Shown: positions 43,701 through 56,824 of the stretch, in pieces
Numbering within the stretch: the stretch's first letter is position 1
Layout: each line of letters starts with the position of its first letter
NCBI GenBank assembly: GCA_010093605.1
Contig: MU004183.1
Location: 2,232,001 to 2,296,000, forward strand
Direction: 5' to 3'
DNA length: 64,000 nt
Origin: Lophium mytilinum
Taxonomy: Eukaryota > Ascomycota > Dothideomycetes > Mytilinidiales > Mytilinidiaceae
Translations under genes and position numbers: made by a program
Notes under the pieces: generated by a model
What the model saw: only the letters and a program-made list of their open reading frames with translations
Databases searched by the model: none
Told to the model about the DNA's origin: nothing

Positions 43701-45434
43701 GCGTGCGCTTATCAACGATCCTCTGCACGAGCAAGGCAAAGAGCGAAGCACGAAAGCAACGAGGAGTAAGGTCTCTTCGACTGTCAATTTACGCACTGTT
43801 GCCATTCTTCCAGTCACCGCAGGCGTTCCTGTTGTAGAGTTCAGTGGTAGGCTGATGAATGCTCTCGTTCAAATTGGGACGCCTAACGGTGTTGTGTCTC
43901 TTAATCAAGCTGCTATACTCAACCACCTCGGAAGACACGCTTTCAATCGGATGGGAAAGCTGAAGCTGTCACAATACCTGGCAGATCTGGAGGAGAAATA
44001 TGGACTTGTTCTCTACGTTGCTGATACTAACGTCAAGTCACCATGGACCCAGACCTGTATCAACCAAGCTGACTGCATACTGTTGGTAGGCGTCGCAGAT
44101 CACCAACCAAACATTGGCGAGTACGAACGGTTCCTTCTCACAACAAAGACGACGGCGCGGAAAGAGCTTGTATTATTACATTCTGAACGGTACTGTCCTC
44201 CCGGTACAACTCGTCGCTGGCTTCGAAATCGTCCTTGGGTTAATGGAAGCCATCACCATATACAAATGTCATTCCGTACAACGCCTGAGCCAGTACATCC
44301 CGCAGGCCGTCGTTTCGGCAATGCATTGAAACAGCGTGTGCAAGTTCTGCAAGCCGAGATCCAGAAATACACGTCGAGAAAGGTTCGCCAAACTCCTCTA
44401 TATTCAGCAGAAACACCCTTCAAGGGCGACTTTCATCGAATAGCTCGCAGGCTATGCGGAAAATCGGTCGGTCTGGTGCTCGGTGGTGGTGGTGCCCGAG
44501 GAATCGCTGCCATAGGTATCATCCGAGCCTTAGAAGAGGCAGGCATCCCCATCGACATTATCGGCGGGACATCAATCGGTGCCTTCATCGGCGCTCTCTA
44601 CGCCTGGGATGCTGACGTTGTACCAATGTATGGGCGAGCGAAGAAGTTCGCAGGTCGCATGGGTAGCATGTGGAGGTTCGCCCTCGACCTCACCTATCCC
44701 TCGTAAGCCCTCCCTCCCCCCTTCCCATCCAACCACTAACCGCGCCCAGCGCCTCCTACACCACCGGTCACGAATTCAACCGCGGCATCTTCAAAACCTT
44801 CGGCAACGCCCAAATCGAAGACTTCTGGCTCGAATTCTACTGCAACACAACCAACATCTCCAAATCGCGCTCGCAGATCCACACCTCGGGGTACGTGTGG
44901 CGCTACGTGCGCGCCTCGATGAGTCTCGCGGGCCTCCTCCCACCACTCTGCGACAACGGCTCGCTGCTCCTCGACGGCGGCTACATCGACAACCTCACCG
45001 TCGCGCACATGAAGTCGCTCGGCGCCGACGTCATCTTCGCTGTCGACGTCGGCTCCCTCGACGACACGACCCCGCAGAGCTTCGGCGACTCCCTCTCGGG
45101 CTTCTGGGCTCTGCTCAATCGCTGGAACCCCTTCAGCGCGTATCCAAACCCCCCCACGCTGTCCGAGATCCAGTCCCGCCTCGCATATGTGAGTAGCATC
45201 GATGCGCTGGAGCGCGCCAAGACGACGCCGGGGTGCAGGTATATGCGCCCGCCGATTGATCCGTACGGGACGCTGGATTTCGCGAAGTTTGACGAGATTT
45301 ACAACGTAGGGTACCAGTATGGGAAGGAGTTTTTGGGGCAGTTGAGGGAGCAGGGGATCTTGCCGGTTATGGAGGAGACGGAGAAGGAGAGGGAGTTGAG
45401 GCGGACGATGGCGCCAAGGCGGGCGAGTATTTGA
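40763..45434 (+). CDS. NTE1: Lysophospholipase NTE1 (neuropathy target esterase orthologue, patatin-like)
   Basis: Exons are 40763..41037, 41085..44702 and 44750..45434, giving 1525 residues, the usual size. NTE1 is an ER-anchored esterase that deacylates phosphatidylcholine to glycerophosphocholine. Hydrophobic N-terminal segments ([31 protein letters not shown] spliced to [16 protein letters not shown]) anchor it. Cyclic-nucleotide-binding-like domains follow, including [20 protein letters not shown] and [20 protein letters not shown]. The patatin domain has [16 protein letters not shown] (oxyanion loop), the nucleophile in GGTSIGAF (about Ser 1254) and the dyad Asp in LLDGGYIDN (about 1372). 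The last exon carries the conserved [20 protein letters not shown]. Both 47 nt introns have GTATGG/GTAAGC donors. Confidence 0.97.
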
Positions 45435-45717
45435 GGAAGTGGGCGAGGTTGGTTGGCATGGGTTGGTGTTGGGGTTAGGTTTTGGTTTTGAACTTCTTCG
45501 GGCGTGGGATGGGCTTGGGGTGAGGAATATACATAGATCGAGGGAAACAGGCGTTAAGCTGTGCCAATAAAGAACTCCTCTTAGCAAAGAATACGACGCA
45601 GCTGGTCTGGTATTGAGCGTAACGGTCACGGCCGCATCAGCATGTCCTAAATCAAAGCAATGAACCAGAGCGAGACCTGAAGGATAGCATTAAAAGTATA
45701 TCCGCAACACACGCTGC

Positions 45718-48700
45718 TCAGAAGAAAGCACACCACCCGATATACATAGCAGCCAGGTTCCTCGGATCCATAGCCATCGCAATCAGCGCCTCCACATACC
45801 CTTCCACACTCAACGGCACGCTCTCGCCCCTCATCAGCCCCCCCACCTTCGCTCTCACAGCCTCAAGCACCTCTTTCGGCGAGTCCGGCACGCCCTCGAT
45901 CCGCTTCTTGCGCTTTCCGCCAAGGAAGTCCGCCGTGGGGTCATGCACGAAGGTTTCGAGGATAGTGATGAGCGTGTCCTCGTGCTGGCGCAGCTGCTGG
46001 TACGTCAGCTCGGCGGCGGTGCGGAACGGGCCCTCGATGGACGACGGGCCCATGGCGTCGACCATGTTGTGGGTGAGACGGAACGGGACGAGCTCGGGTT
46101 TCTCGAACGTGAGGCCTTTGTCGAAGAGGCAGTTGAAGTCGACGTGGAAGACGCCGCCGTTGCCTTCTTCCAGGAGGACGTTTTCGCCGTGGCGGTCGCC
46201 GAGACTGTGAGTATGGGGTTAGAGTCTTTGCGAAACGAGTGGCTGCGGTGAGGGAGGTTGTTACGAACCCTAGAATATGGCCGATTATGGACATGACGGC
46301 ACAGGAGCGTGTATAGCGGAGTCGGGCTGCGAGCCAGGCTTCGGGCTCGGGGAATGTCTCGATGAACCACTCGTACAGCACTGGGGGGAATCTACGGACT
46401 CGTTAGTTACTGTATATTGATATAGACATTCGCGATCGTCCTTACTTTTTAAGGATACGCTCGGTAAAGATGTTGGTCTTGCTAGGATCCGAGCACGCCT
46501 CTGCAAGCAACGATTTTAACTCTCCATACTGAATTTCGGAAACGTTAGCACTGGGGTGGCGAATGCCATAGAGAGGGCGAGGCTTACGTCGATAGGTACG
46601 TTCTTCTGGCGATAGAGTCTGATGATGATATCTCGCATAGGTTTCAAGCCTTCGACCCACTCGATCGTGCCGCATTCCTCGTTCAGGGGTGTCACTCCAT
46701 AGGTTTTTATATCTAACGCTTCGGTTAGCTTTCGGTCCGAGTACGGCACACAAATTGTCAGGAAAGTACTCACAAAGGCGTCGCTTGCTGGATTCAATAT
46801 CTCTCTTCAAGGCTCGGTTTATCATCGCATTGAACTCCATCAGACGTTGGTCTTTCCGTAAATCGTCCTTTGGCTTGCATAGCAGCCCATACTGGCGTCC
46901 ATCAGATCCTCTTACCGTGAGTTTTCTTGGCCGCTGTAAAGAGCTGAGGACTAGAACATCGTCATGGAAAGCTGAACATCGTTAGCTGGAGTGAACATAG
47001 CCGCGCTATGAAAACTTACAAGCTATCGTAATAGCATCGTGCGGGAAGGGATTGTGAGCCCGAATAGCTTTCGTCCCGTCTGCGGCCGGCAAAGCAGCGA
47101 TCATTGTTGCCTCAATCGGCACAACCAGCAAGCATGGGGCAAGCTTGGGATTGAAGCGGAGGTCCTGTGTGAGACTGACATGGGTTGTCCTAGTTTCAAC
47201 GGGGACTTCACAAGCAGCAAGAAGAGCTTCTGACAATCGCTGTCCATTCAGGATGAGAGCTTTGAGGTCTTGGAATGGCGACTCTGATTTGGTGCGTTTG
47301 AAGTCCTACGAGGTGTTAGTAAACGACTTCAATGTACAGCGTATCGACTTACCTTCAACTTCTGCAACACCTGCACTCCTCGAGCTGCCCTATCTTGAGC
47401 GGTTGCTTTCGGAACAGCCAATAAGCTCCATAATGCTTGCTGGGGGTACTTTGCGGCCACTTTGATGATTATGGCGGACAAGACGTCGTAAACATTCTTG
47501 TTGGGATGACTGATGCGGGTGATTATTTGTGGAAATGCTGTGTACCATGCATAGGCCGGGACACGATCTGCCATATACTTCCGCAGATGCTTGTGGATAT
47601 TATCCAGGGATCTCACTCGTTGGGCCGCAATCTCCGGCTCAACACTAGCTCGTTGTGCAGCCGCTTGTACATCCATTCCGAGATCTAACCATAGAGTAAG
47701 TACTTTCGGGACCATCTGATAGTAATACTTCGTCCCGTAGACCATGGCTCGAATGTAGTTGTCAATCACAAGCTTGTTCATTTCCCCGGCGAGGAATGTA
47801 ACACTTTGCTTGTTTCGCGGTAGTAGTTTTTCTGATTCCAGAATCTTGTTGTAGTGACGTCCGAGATAGTAGTGGCCCTTGTCCCATCGAGGGAATGCGC
47901 GAACTCCCGTCTGGTATTTTTCCCTCAGATGATACGACTTGGTCTGGCCAGCTCTATCTAGCCATTTCGCAAGCAGAAGATGGGCTCTTGCGGTAAGCTT
48001 GTTCTCGCTTTGTAACTGGTCTGCTGAGATATTCACAGAGTTGTCAATTGGCCCAGAATTCTGGGATTCGAAAGCTTTGCTCGCAATCGCGCCTTCGAGA
48101 TTCTGAATCGCTTTCCTGTGATGACCATCTTTCCACAGTAGTCGAGAATGCTCGATCTTTGCTGCATCATCTCCGAGTTGAGCAGCATGAAGAACGGAGT
48201 TATATGCTGTTGTAGTGAAGTTGGCTTTGCGGGCGAGTCTTGCACTAGTAAGCCACGCCGAGGCGACGTCAAGTTTCGTGAACGACAGGCTAGTCTTGTT
48301 AGTCTAAATGCGGAAAGGAAATAGCCAATTCAACTTACTGGGAAAGCTGCATTGCGGCACGCCTTATACCTAACAGATACTGCTTTTCAGAGGTGTATGA
48401 GCCCAGAATATCCAGCCTACGGTCCATTTTCGCAAGAATGATGTCTTGGTTGCCGGGGGCGCTAATTGACGTCCCGCCAATCGTTTCAATCTCATAGAGT
48501 ACGTGCAGCCGGAGGAGATTATCGTGGCAGGCTTGAATCGAGGCAGTCGAGGTAGGCGAAAACCCACGAGCAACATTTTCGCGAACAGCATCGATTGTCT
48601 TCATGAAATCTCCTTGATCTTTTCGTCGCAGGGCAAGTAATGCTCTCCCAATGCCGACATCGAATTCTTGTGAAACTTGAGAAAGCTCTTCTGACGGCGA

Positions 48701-51700
48701 TGCAAGAATCCTCTCCAAATTCTGCCATTTCCCAGTGACCCAGGCCGCTTCTGCAGCGAATGGCAACGCCTTCGGGGTACGTGTATTGGAGGAAGTATGG
48801 AACCCTTCAACATAGTTGAGAAGTGAGTCTTGAGAAGTTAGTATTTGTTCCTTCAGTCTCTAGAAACACGCACCATATTGTCCGGACTCTTTCAAACACG
48901 TGAGAAGGTTGACTTGAATGTCTGGATCATTAGGTTTCTCTGCCAAGGCTAGTTCGTACCAGCTTTGTGCGGCCGTCCATCTCCCTGCCTTGCGGTGTTC
49001 TAGGACCTGTTGATCTGGGTCTAGGACATGTAGATGCGCGGATATCCCTTCGATGCTGTCTGGCTCGTCGATTTGAGCGTAAATGTACTGCAAATGTTGG
49101 AAATATGCAGCTTGCTGGAATACGTCTTTCGACCTCTCCGCCCTTTCTCGTTGCTGACGAGTGTATTGCTCCCAATGGAAAAGCGCTCGTGCATATGAGC
49201 CACACTCAACGGCTCTGCGGGATATCACTTCCGCGGGGATTCCTTGCAGGATTCGCTCGACGCTACTGATCTGAGAGATGTCCTTCATCTCGTCATCTTC
49301 GTTTAACCCCCTGCCAGTTCTTCCCGCCATTGACCTAGCCTCTGCCATTGCCTTTCGCTTTTCTTGCAGCCATCTCGAAAGATAGTCAAGAACCTGAAAA
49401 ACATTCTACAAAGTATCAGCAACTGGAAGTTTCTCAAAGGCTATATTACGTACCTCGCTGCATTGTTTGATGTTGTCTGCGCCAGCATGGTCACCCTCAA
49501 AGATTTGAGTCTTTAGGACCGTGAGGAGTTCTTGGCTAACATCCGAAGTTTCCTGGTCAGTGCCTCCAACTATGACATTCAGCGCTGCAAAGGGAAGAAT
49601 GAAACTGGCGATAGACAAGTCGTGCCCTCGAATAATCCTCGCGAGAACGGGGAAAATCATCTTGGCATTTTCTCCCTTCCCTCTCTGTAGCAGGTCGAAA
49701 ACCAAAGTCCGGAGCCAGTTCGCATGGTTGCTGTCTTCTGTGAAGAGCGGATACGTTTGCAGAGCCGGCGTTGAAGTCAAGTTACTCTTGATCATGTATC
49801 TCGAGCTCAGAAATGGAGTCAGAGTGCTCCTCACTGACTCTGGTATCTCGATCCAACGACGATATATTGGTGTTGGTTGGGATGACCTCGGTCGATGTGT
49901 CGCAAGCTCACTAAAGCCGCAAAACTTCAGTAATTCTTGCATAACGTATGCAAGGAAACCCTGCGCCCTCGCGTTGGTAGCCGAATGGAACACTTTGACG
50001 AGGATACGGTCCAAAAGAAAGGCCGTAAAGTCGATGACTTCTATCGCGCGCTCGAAGTTCGATAATACTAGTATTTCGCGTTTCTCTCGGACAGCTTCGA
50101 CTCGATGAGGATCCAGACAGCCTATTAATCCTAAGCATCTAGCGCACAGAACGGTGATGTCGAAGTGCTCTTCCGTAAACCTGTTGCATGCATCTAGAAT
50201 AGAACGAGTAAGCTGTGAGAGTACGCGTGTGGGTTTCTGGCTGATTGCAGACTCGTGAAGAAAGAACTGATTCGCCTCAAGGAACGGGATTAGTTCCTCT
50301 AATGCTCTTGTGACGACGACCGCATTCTCGTCTCCACATCTTTGACTAAAGGTGTCGAAGTGACTGCCTAACTCGACCTTGGATTTGAAGCGATTGATTT
50401 CGGCATCATACTTTGACATCAAGGGAATGGATGCCAGAGATGGAACGCAGTCAATCCGTTCCCGCAATAAAGTACTGTGAGTCTTGATCAGATTACCAAC
50501 GGTATCGTATGCCTTGACTTGACTTTCTTCTCCGAAAAAGTTCCAGTTCTGCGCGATTATGGCGAATGTCTGGTCGATCAGGGATTCAATGTCTTCCTCG
50601 TCAACCACAGTTAGTAAAGCTGCCCAAACAGAAAATGTCTGATCGCTGAGCTGCTTGTCGCCCATGGCAGATTGCAAACAGGCCCGGATCTATCCAGGAG
50701 TCAGCAAGATTCAGTTCGGAACGCTATTAGGAAGATGTCGAGGACGACTTACTTGAGGCAGTGCGATATTGACGTGTCCCTTCGCTAAATTGATCATCTC
50801 TTCGATGGCACCAACGCAACGCCTTCTTTCTTGGACTGGATGCGTTTCATGTGGATTGTCCAACACTTCCGAGAAGTGAGCCATGATCCCGAGAACGTGC
50901 GACTCAAAGAAAGACACTAAAGCCTTGGCCTTTTTCATAGTCGTCTTCGAACCCGACTTCCTTTCTGCAAGCATAGCAAGAGACTGAAACGCAAGGTGGA
51001 CCTAGTGCTATTAGCTAGGGATTTTGCACAGAGATCTTCACATACTTGAGGCTTTTTTGACTCGTCTTCTTCTGCAGCGGCTTTGAGCAACTCGCATGCG
51101 ACTAGGATTGGCTCCAGCTTTATCCAGCTTGACAAGTCGTTGTCGTTCTCTTGAAAGGCGGGTGCAATCTCCACCAAAGTATCCATGGCACTCTTCTCAA
51201 CATCTGGTGATTGTTGGCGTAGTAGAAGCGCTAAGATTGCGGCGAGATTTGTTCGTGGCTGCGTACACACATCCTGGATTGACGTTCCGCGAGCTGAAGC
51301 AATTCTCCGTAATACGTCTTTCTTCTTGGTAAGCACAAGATAGGGCAATGTCTCGGTTTGTGTCATCAACAACATCTGGTTCACACTCATTCCTAGTAGC
51401 TCAGAGAGTTGTTGAGCTTTCTGCGGTCGAGTCTGCAAGTCTTTGATGACTGTAGGACCAATGCTTTTCCAGAATGGTCTAAACATATCGGCAGGCTTCT
51501 GGTTAAAAGAATCAGCGAGACCAGAGAGCTGTGTATTGTCAGCAAAGCCGAGTAAATTGGTGTTCATTCGTACCTCGTTGTAAGCCACTCCACACAACAA
51601 TGGATTGGAGTGATTTAGATATTCCACGAGATGGATTAGAATGATGTTTAGCTCATCTTCGCCGCAAACACTTCAAAAGATTTAGCGCCACATTGCAGGC

Positions 51701-54096
51701 ATATTTGTAGAGAGAATACTTACCGTGCAGCCTGACCATAGGCTAGGATAAGTGTTTCTTGTACTGGAAGGTCGTTTTTCTCAGCAAGAGTTCGATAGAA
51801 ATTGAGTGCATTTACTCGGTTCTTTCGTTTGACTTCTTTGGGCACGTCTTGCCTAAGGAAAGCTGTGACAGCTCTCCTGCATGATGGTTAGCACATAGTC
51901 TCGTGTATGGAAGAAGCACATACCCTGCGATAATCCGTAACTCGCGAAGAGTGCTTCGGAGTGATCTGAGACACCATTGTCCTAGGGAGGAGAGGTCTAA
52001 ATCAAGGTATTCTCCATCTGATATGTGGTTGAACACCCGACGAATAGTGAGTGCCATAAAGATTCGTGGCTTCGTCGATCTCTGGAATTCGGGGATTTCG
52101 ACAAGCGCGGCTAGAGTAGAGATCATCTCTTTCCAATCATCTCCATGACTGCCATCGTTCCAGCATGGTCTTGGGTTTGGAAGTGCTCCGGGGGAAGTGT
52201 CGTCGCAAACTCTACACGAAAAGCAGTCGAGCTGACCCGAATCTGACTTGGTAGCCTCTAAGCTGTGGGCACCTGCACATGCAACGTTTGTCAGACACTT
52301 TTCCGAGAACAAGACAATTCTTCTGTCTTCCGATAATACTAGAAAGCGGTCTCTGTGTTTCGTCAGAAGAGTAAACGAGGAAGAAATCATTCAAGGGTCA
52401 TTACACTGCATTATTGCGGAGCCCCTTCAAACCCGAGGCTCGATCCCCTAGGTGGCTTGCAATCTCGTCAACGAAACTCTTGTACAAGCCGCGTGAGACG
52501 TTGCCATCCTCGCTCGCTTGGAGTCTTTGTCGTTTTTGGGGCCTGTCAGACTCGTGACGGACGGTGTCTCGATATGCTCTGAGCAGCGAAGAGGCTTCTA
52601 GTTCGAGGCCGATGTCATCAAAGACTGGCTCAGTCGACATGATACGTTGCTTTGTAGCATCTAGCTCGCTTGGCCACTCACTGGGCGGCACCCATAAGCA
52701 AACAGCAACCTAGCAGGATTTAGTTACAAAACCTCAAGATTTTGAATCTTTAGACTTACCTGGAAGTCGCTGATCAGGTCGCTTACGATGCTCGACTTGT
52801 GGCTCATCTGGAGAATCACTGGGCTGAGTATCTCGTCCATGATCTTCTTCGGGCCACCTGGGTGCCATGGAACCCGAGTAACTTCTTCTCGAGGTTGATC
52901 TAGAAGCGATCGTAGCCGTACCAGGGACCAGGTGAGTTTGGTTTGAAGAGTACCATCAAAATTGGCCCCAAGGTAAGATTTAAGGATGTCGAAAAGGCCG
53001 TAGGAGAGAGAAGCGGCGGCACTATCAGAGGCTAGGTAGAAGTGGTCGGGCTCAGGGGCTTGGCGAATTGATACAGCTTCTAAACTCTGAAGATATGCTA
53101 TGCTGATTTTCGGCGGAACCTGCTCGTTCTCTTGTGTCCAGCGAGCACAACGTGACCACAGACGGGCGCAGCTGTCCAAAGCCCACTGGAGAGTGTTGTC
53201 GTGCCAAGAGTGAGTTAACGTGCTTCTCAACGGGCTTGCATCAACAGCGGCAATGATTTTGATCAGACTAAAAGCGATGACGGTAGCTTGTGAGGGCGAA
53301 GATATGGTGATCTGAGCTCCTTGAGGTAGAGCAACTAAGTGCTGGCTTTCCGGCCACGCGTCATTTATGCCATTAGAAGGAGGCAAAATTATTGCAAACG
53401 CACCGGGCGAAGAGGCTTGACGTGAGAAAGAGGTTTCCAAAGCACGCAGAATATCTTTCCACCGTGTTAGTTCGAGCTTCGAAAAAGTTATTAGGACATA
53501 CCATCAATGCAGGAGCGGTAAAGTTGAATGAGCGAGACTGCATGCTGCCACAGGTCTGACGTGCGCTGTAGTACTTGGATACAGCTCAACAGCAGGCTTT
53601 GAAGATGGTCCTGTATTGCGTCGAGTTGGCAATGTCCCATCAAGGGAAGGATCTTGGGTAGAAGCCGCAAGAACAGCTTCGGGCGGACGACGCCATTCTC
53701 TCCTTCGCTTGGTTTCGTGCTCAGAAGCAGCTCGGGTCTTCGCTGGATCGTCAACTTAATTACAGAGATACTATCGATTGCCTGAGGCACGAGCAAGTCG
53801 GGTGCAAACGGGTTATCTCGAAGTAGCACATCGAGTCCTGCCTCGGCCACGACTGTGATGAGTTCTGCATTCAGCTGCGAATTCGGCTCATCAGTACTCG
53901 GATCACTCAGATACTCTTGTAGCAACTGTCCAAATACTGCTTTGGTAGTAGGCTCCTGCTGAGCATTGACGTTGGAGTGGTTATTGACGATCTGAGCAGC
54001 AATAGTCGACGGCGGAGGGGCGCCATTGGGCACACTGCCATTGGTCAAGGCGAGATTCGCAGGACGCTGCGTGGAATCGCCTCCTCTACGGGCCAT
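45718..54096 (-). CDS. MEC1: ATR/Mec1-type phosphatidylinositol-3-kinase-related checkpoint kinase (UVSB)
   Basis: Seventeen exons give 2515 residues: 54096..53502, 53454..52760, 52709..52405, 52352..51924, 51876..51724, 51670..51046, 51001..50753, 50689..49454, 49405..48874, 48828..48339, 48289..47353, 47305..47020, 46971..46774, 46712..46588, 46528..46446, 46391..46269 and 46204..45718. All junctions keep frame. The first ~1500 residues are HEAT-like helices and FAT repeats follow. The kinase domain carries [67 protein letters not shown] (catalytic Asp/Asn) and [11 protein letters not shown] (metal Asp). The end is a FATC motif, [19 protein letters not shown] senses RPA-coated DNA with its partner ATRIP/UVSD and signals through CHK1. 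The intron before GDRHGEN uses an atypical GTTCGT donor. Confidence 0.96.
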
Positions 54097-54554
54097 GACT
54101 AGTTGAGTTGTGGGTTGGGCTTGCCATTACGGGACTTTTATATAGATTGAAAAAGTCCACGCATTGGTTTAGATATGCGGTCCAGGCTCCAGTTAGTGCC
54201 GCAAAGATGAGGCTACTAGCGAGTGAATGTATAGAAGCGCAGGAGGTCCTGGGGGATTCAGAGACTCAGTGGAAACGCGGAGAGGCAGGTTGCTTCGACT
54301 GCAGGGTTTGTCGACGGGTTGTTGCGTGGTGGGTGCAGGTCACCGAGTCGCGTAGAATAAAGACCTCGAAAACCCGTGGTCCCGTGACGGGCGGAGCGGA
54401 TAGAACACGGAAGAGCCAAGACTTTTCGAAGTGGAGCTCTCACCACCGACCACACCACCTCAGTTCTTCCGCCGCCATCCCATGCATCTCTACTTCGGAC
54501 GTACTAAGTGCGTTCCACGATCACCACAGCATTGAAACTACTATCTACACGAAA
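54097..54554. promoter_or_regulatory. Shared divergent promoter region of the ATR kinase and COX16
   Basis: 458 bp separate the two start codons. A plus-strand frame from 54108 is in phase with COX16 but has no good ATG before 54555 and reads as leader. A stretch of CACCACC-type repeats precedes the COX16 start. No defined site is claimed. Confidence 0.45.
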
Positions 54555-54992
54555 ATGCCCGGTCCCGCGTTCTCATCAAAGCCATTCAAGGCCTCCAGAT
54601 CGGCTTCTAAAGCTGCCGACTTCTCTTCCCGCTATCGTGCATCGTTGAGTCGGCACCCGTTCCTACTCTTCGGACTTCCGTTTCTTGTGACGATGGTTGC
54701 GGGCAGCTTTTTCCTCACCCCCGCTACCGCATTACGATACGAGCGATACGATCACAAAGTCAAGACCTCTCTACAAGAGAATGCCTTGGGCTTGAAGAAA
54801 GAGAGGAGACAGTTCGACATACGGGAGGAATACTTCGTAGGCCGCCCTGAGGAATCAAGGCTCTTCGGCCTAGCTCTGTCGGGTGTACAGTACTAACAGC
54901 GACTTCAGAGACTCTCTCAGAAACTCGACGATGACAACTGGGAGAACAAGCGATACCCAAGACCACCTGGCGATTCTGACGGTATACTGTGA
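54555..54992 (+). CDS. COX16: Cytochrome c oxidase assembly protein COX16
   Basis: Exons are 54555..54836 and 54909..54992, giving 121 residues. The intron has a GTAGGC donor and a perfect TACTAAC branch site 13 bases before its CTTCAG acceptor. One membrane segment is seen in SRHPFLLFGLPFLVTMVAGS. The conserved FFLTPATALRYERYDHKV follows, and the C-terminus is NWENKRYPRPPGDSDGIL. COX16 is an inner-membrane protein needed to build complex IV (copper delivery to and insertion of Cox2 in yeast and human work). The start gives the short basic N-terminus typical of the family. It is divergent from the ATR gene. Confidence 0.95.
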
Positions 54993-56033
54993 TTCCAAGC
55001 TGTAGTTGCATAAGTTTCAAGGCGTTGTTGGAAGGGTATTATAATGAGCATGAAGCAAACGGGCGTTTCTGGGATGATCTTCAAAATTTCTGGACTACAT
55101 GCGCGAAGCAAGGAGTAGGAATTCTCATCATCGTGGAGTACTCTCAATACCGCTCTCAATATTGCTGACACATGAGCGCCTCTCTGACTGCCGTTACAAC
55201 CCCTCCCAAGACCCCTCGCTCCAGCTCCGGAAGCACTTCCCCATGGCCCTATACAGTATTCGTATAACTTCTTCTCTGTTCGTAGACTGAGACGGGTTTG
55301 CACATCATCGACGCAGCTCTAAAGCTAATGCCATAACTTCTTGCAAGGTCTATACCGGCAAGCTCACAGGTTGGAGGTTGATTTCACGGGAACAGTGCCA
55401 TGGAATGGCGTGAAGTTATCCCCACACGGGCTGTGCTAGGGAAGAACTCGCAAGCTACTAAACTCTATCTAAGAATGTGTTAATATCGAATGCTGATGAA
55501 CTGGATTTCCAAGATCCATAAGGCTGAGTAGCGCCGATCTAGCTTAGCAACGGTTGGAGAAACTCCGATTGCGAGATGCCCGATTAACTGCAGAAAGTAA
55601 TAAAGACCAATTTCTTCTACAAGGCGTGTGCATAATGCCTTGGAATGCTCCACTGTACAGGCTCCAAGGTAATATTAAAGATCGCGCGTGGTCAGCAATT
55701 CTTCACGCTGTCAGACAACTCGGTAGACTCGCGGCTCCTTGGCAGCACCTGCCGCTTTATTCCAAGGGTCTGGGAGACGTGTTACGCAGCTCACCAGGCA
55801 GCTGAAGAAAGTCCATAGACCGCATCGCCACAAACGACTACGCATCATATCCGCCCGCCGATTGCTCTTAAAGCTTACAGACTCGCCGCGCTCAACAGCC
55901 TCCCTCCACATTGCGCAACCCCCGGCAAGGTCGGCTGAACCGAAACAACAGCTCAAACCACCTCTCCTAACCTCAACACCAACATACTCACCCACGCCAC
56001 GCTCCCGACAATCGCACCACATCTTCAGTCAAG
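54993..56033. other. Intergenic region, nothing recognised
   Basis: The COX16 3' flank, an AT-rich middle and, in the last ~300 bases, the leader of TVP18. A frame at 55739..56074 starts only with TTG and runs over the TVP18 start in another phase, so it is not called. Confidence 0.5.
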
Positions 56034-56824
56034 ATGACCTTAGCAGAGGAATTCAGAAGCAGGAACTTCAGTAAGTAGGCTGCGCCGATATCCATGAGCG
56101 CATTGCTGACACGATGTTCTTCAGGTATATATGGGCAATGGTGAGTCGAGTCTGTCCTCATTTTACGACCTGCATCTTGCACTGCGCTGGACTCTCTTGC
56201 ACATGAAGCCTCGGATGTGTCTATCGAATGCTTGCCCCGTCCTACTTGAAATCCGACTGGGAAACCCAAAACAAATGGCGGAGAGGATCACTGGAACAAC
56301 AAATCACCAGGCTGTCTTGAAGACATGGAAGAAGCTTGCACAACTGCTTGGGAAACAGCTCTGACTCTTAAACTAGGACTGGAGTTCTCTGCATCATCCT
56401 ATGCTTTGCCTTGGGCATTGCGAACATCTTCCACCTGCACTTGATCATTCTCTTCAGCATAATCTGCCTGTATGTCTATTATCTAGCTCCATAGTCTGGT
56501 CAGCCCCGCTAACTTCTTCGCAGAGTATGCGCCTTCATCCTCATCTTCGTCGAAATCCCGCTCCTACTGCGCATCTGTCCGACGTCGGCCGGCTTCGACA
56601 ACTTCATCCGCAAGTTCAACTCGAACTACATGCGGGCGGCGATCTACGGCGTCATGAGCCTGGTCCAGTGGCTGGGAATCATCGTGAAGGCTACCAGCTT
56701 AATCGCCGCGGCCGTCGTCCTCCTGATCGCAGCAGCGTTCTATGCTCTCGCGGGAATTAAGGGCCAACAGTTCCAGGGCAGCAAGACGCTGGGTGGACAA
56801 GGAGTTGCACAGATGATTGTTTGA
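56034..56824 (+). CDS. TVP18: Golgi membrane protein TVP18
   Basis: Exons are 56034..56070, 56125..56140, 56377..56469 and 56524..56824, giving 148 residues. The second exon is a 16 nt microexon. Joined, the protein starts MTLAEEFRSRNFSIYGQWTG. It continues with membrane segments VLCIILCFALGIANIFHLHL, IILFSIICLVCAFILIFVEI, IYGVMSLVQWLGIIVKATSL and IAAAVVLLIAAAFYALAGIK. The loop LLRICPTSAGFDNFIRKF between segments two and three is characteristic of the family. TVP18 resides in late Golgi (Tlg2-containing) membranes and its molecular role is poorly defined. The long second intron (236 nt) contrasts with the ~54 nt of the others. Confidence 0.93.

Noticed and set aside
44736-45629. 297-codon minus-strand frame opposite the NTE1 patatin domain
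   Set aside because: The plus strand encodes the conserved catalytic Asp region; the minus frame is low-complexity Arg/Ala/Val-rich and extends past the gene by chance.
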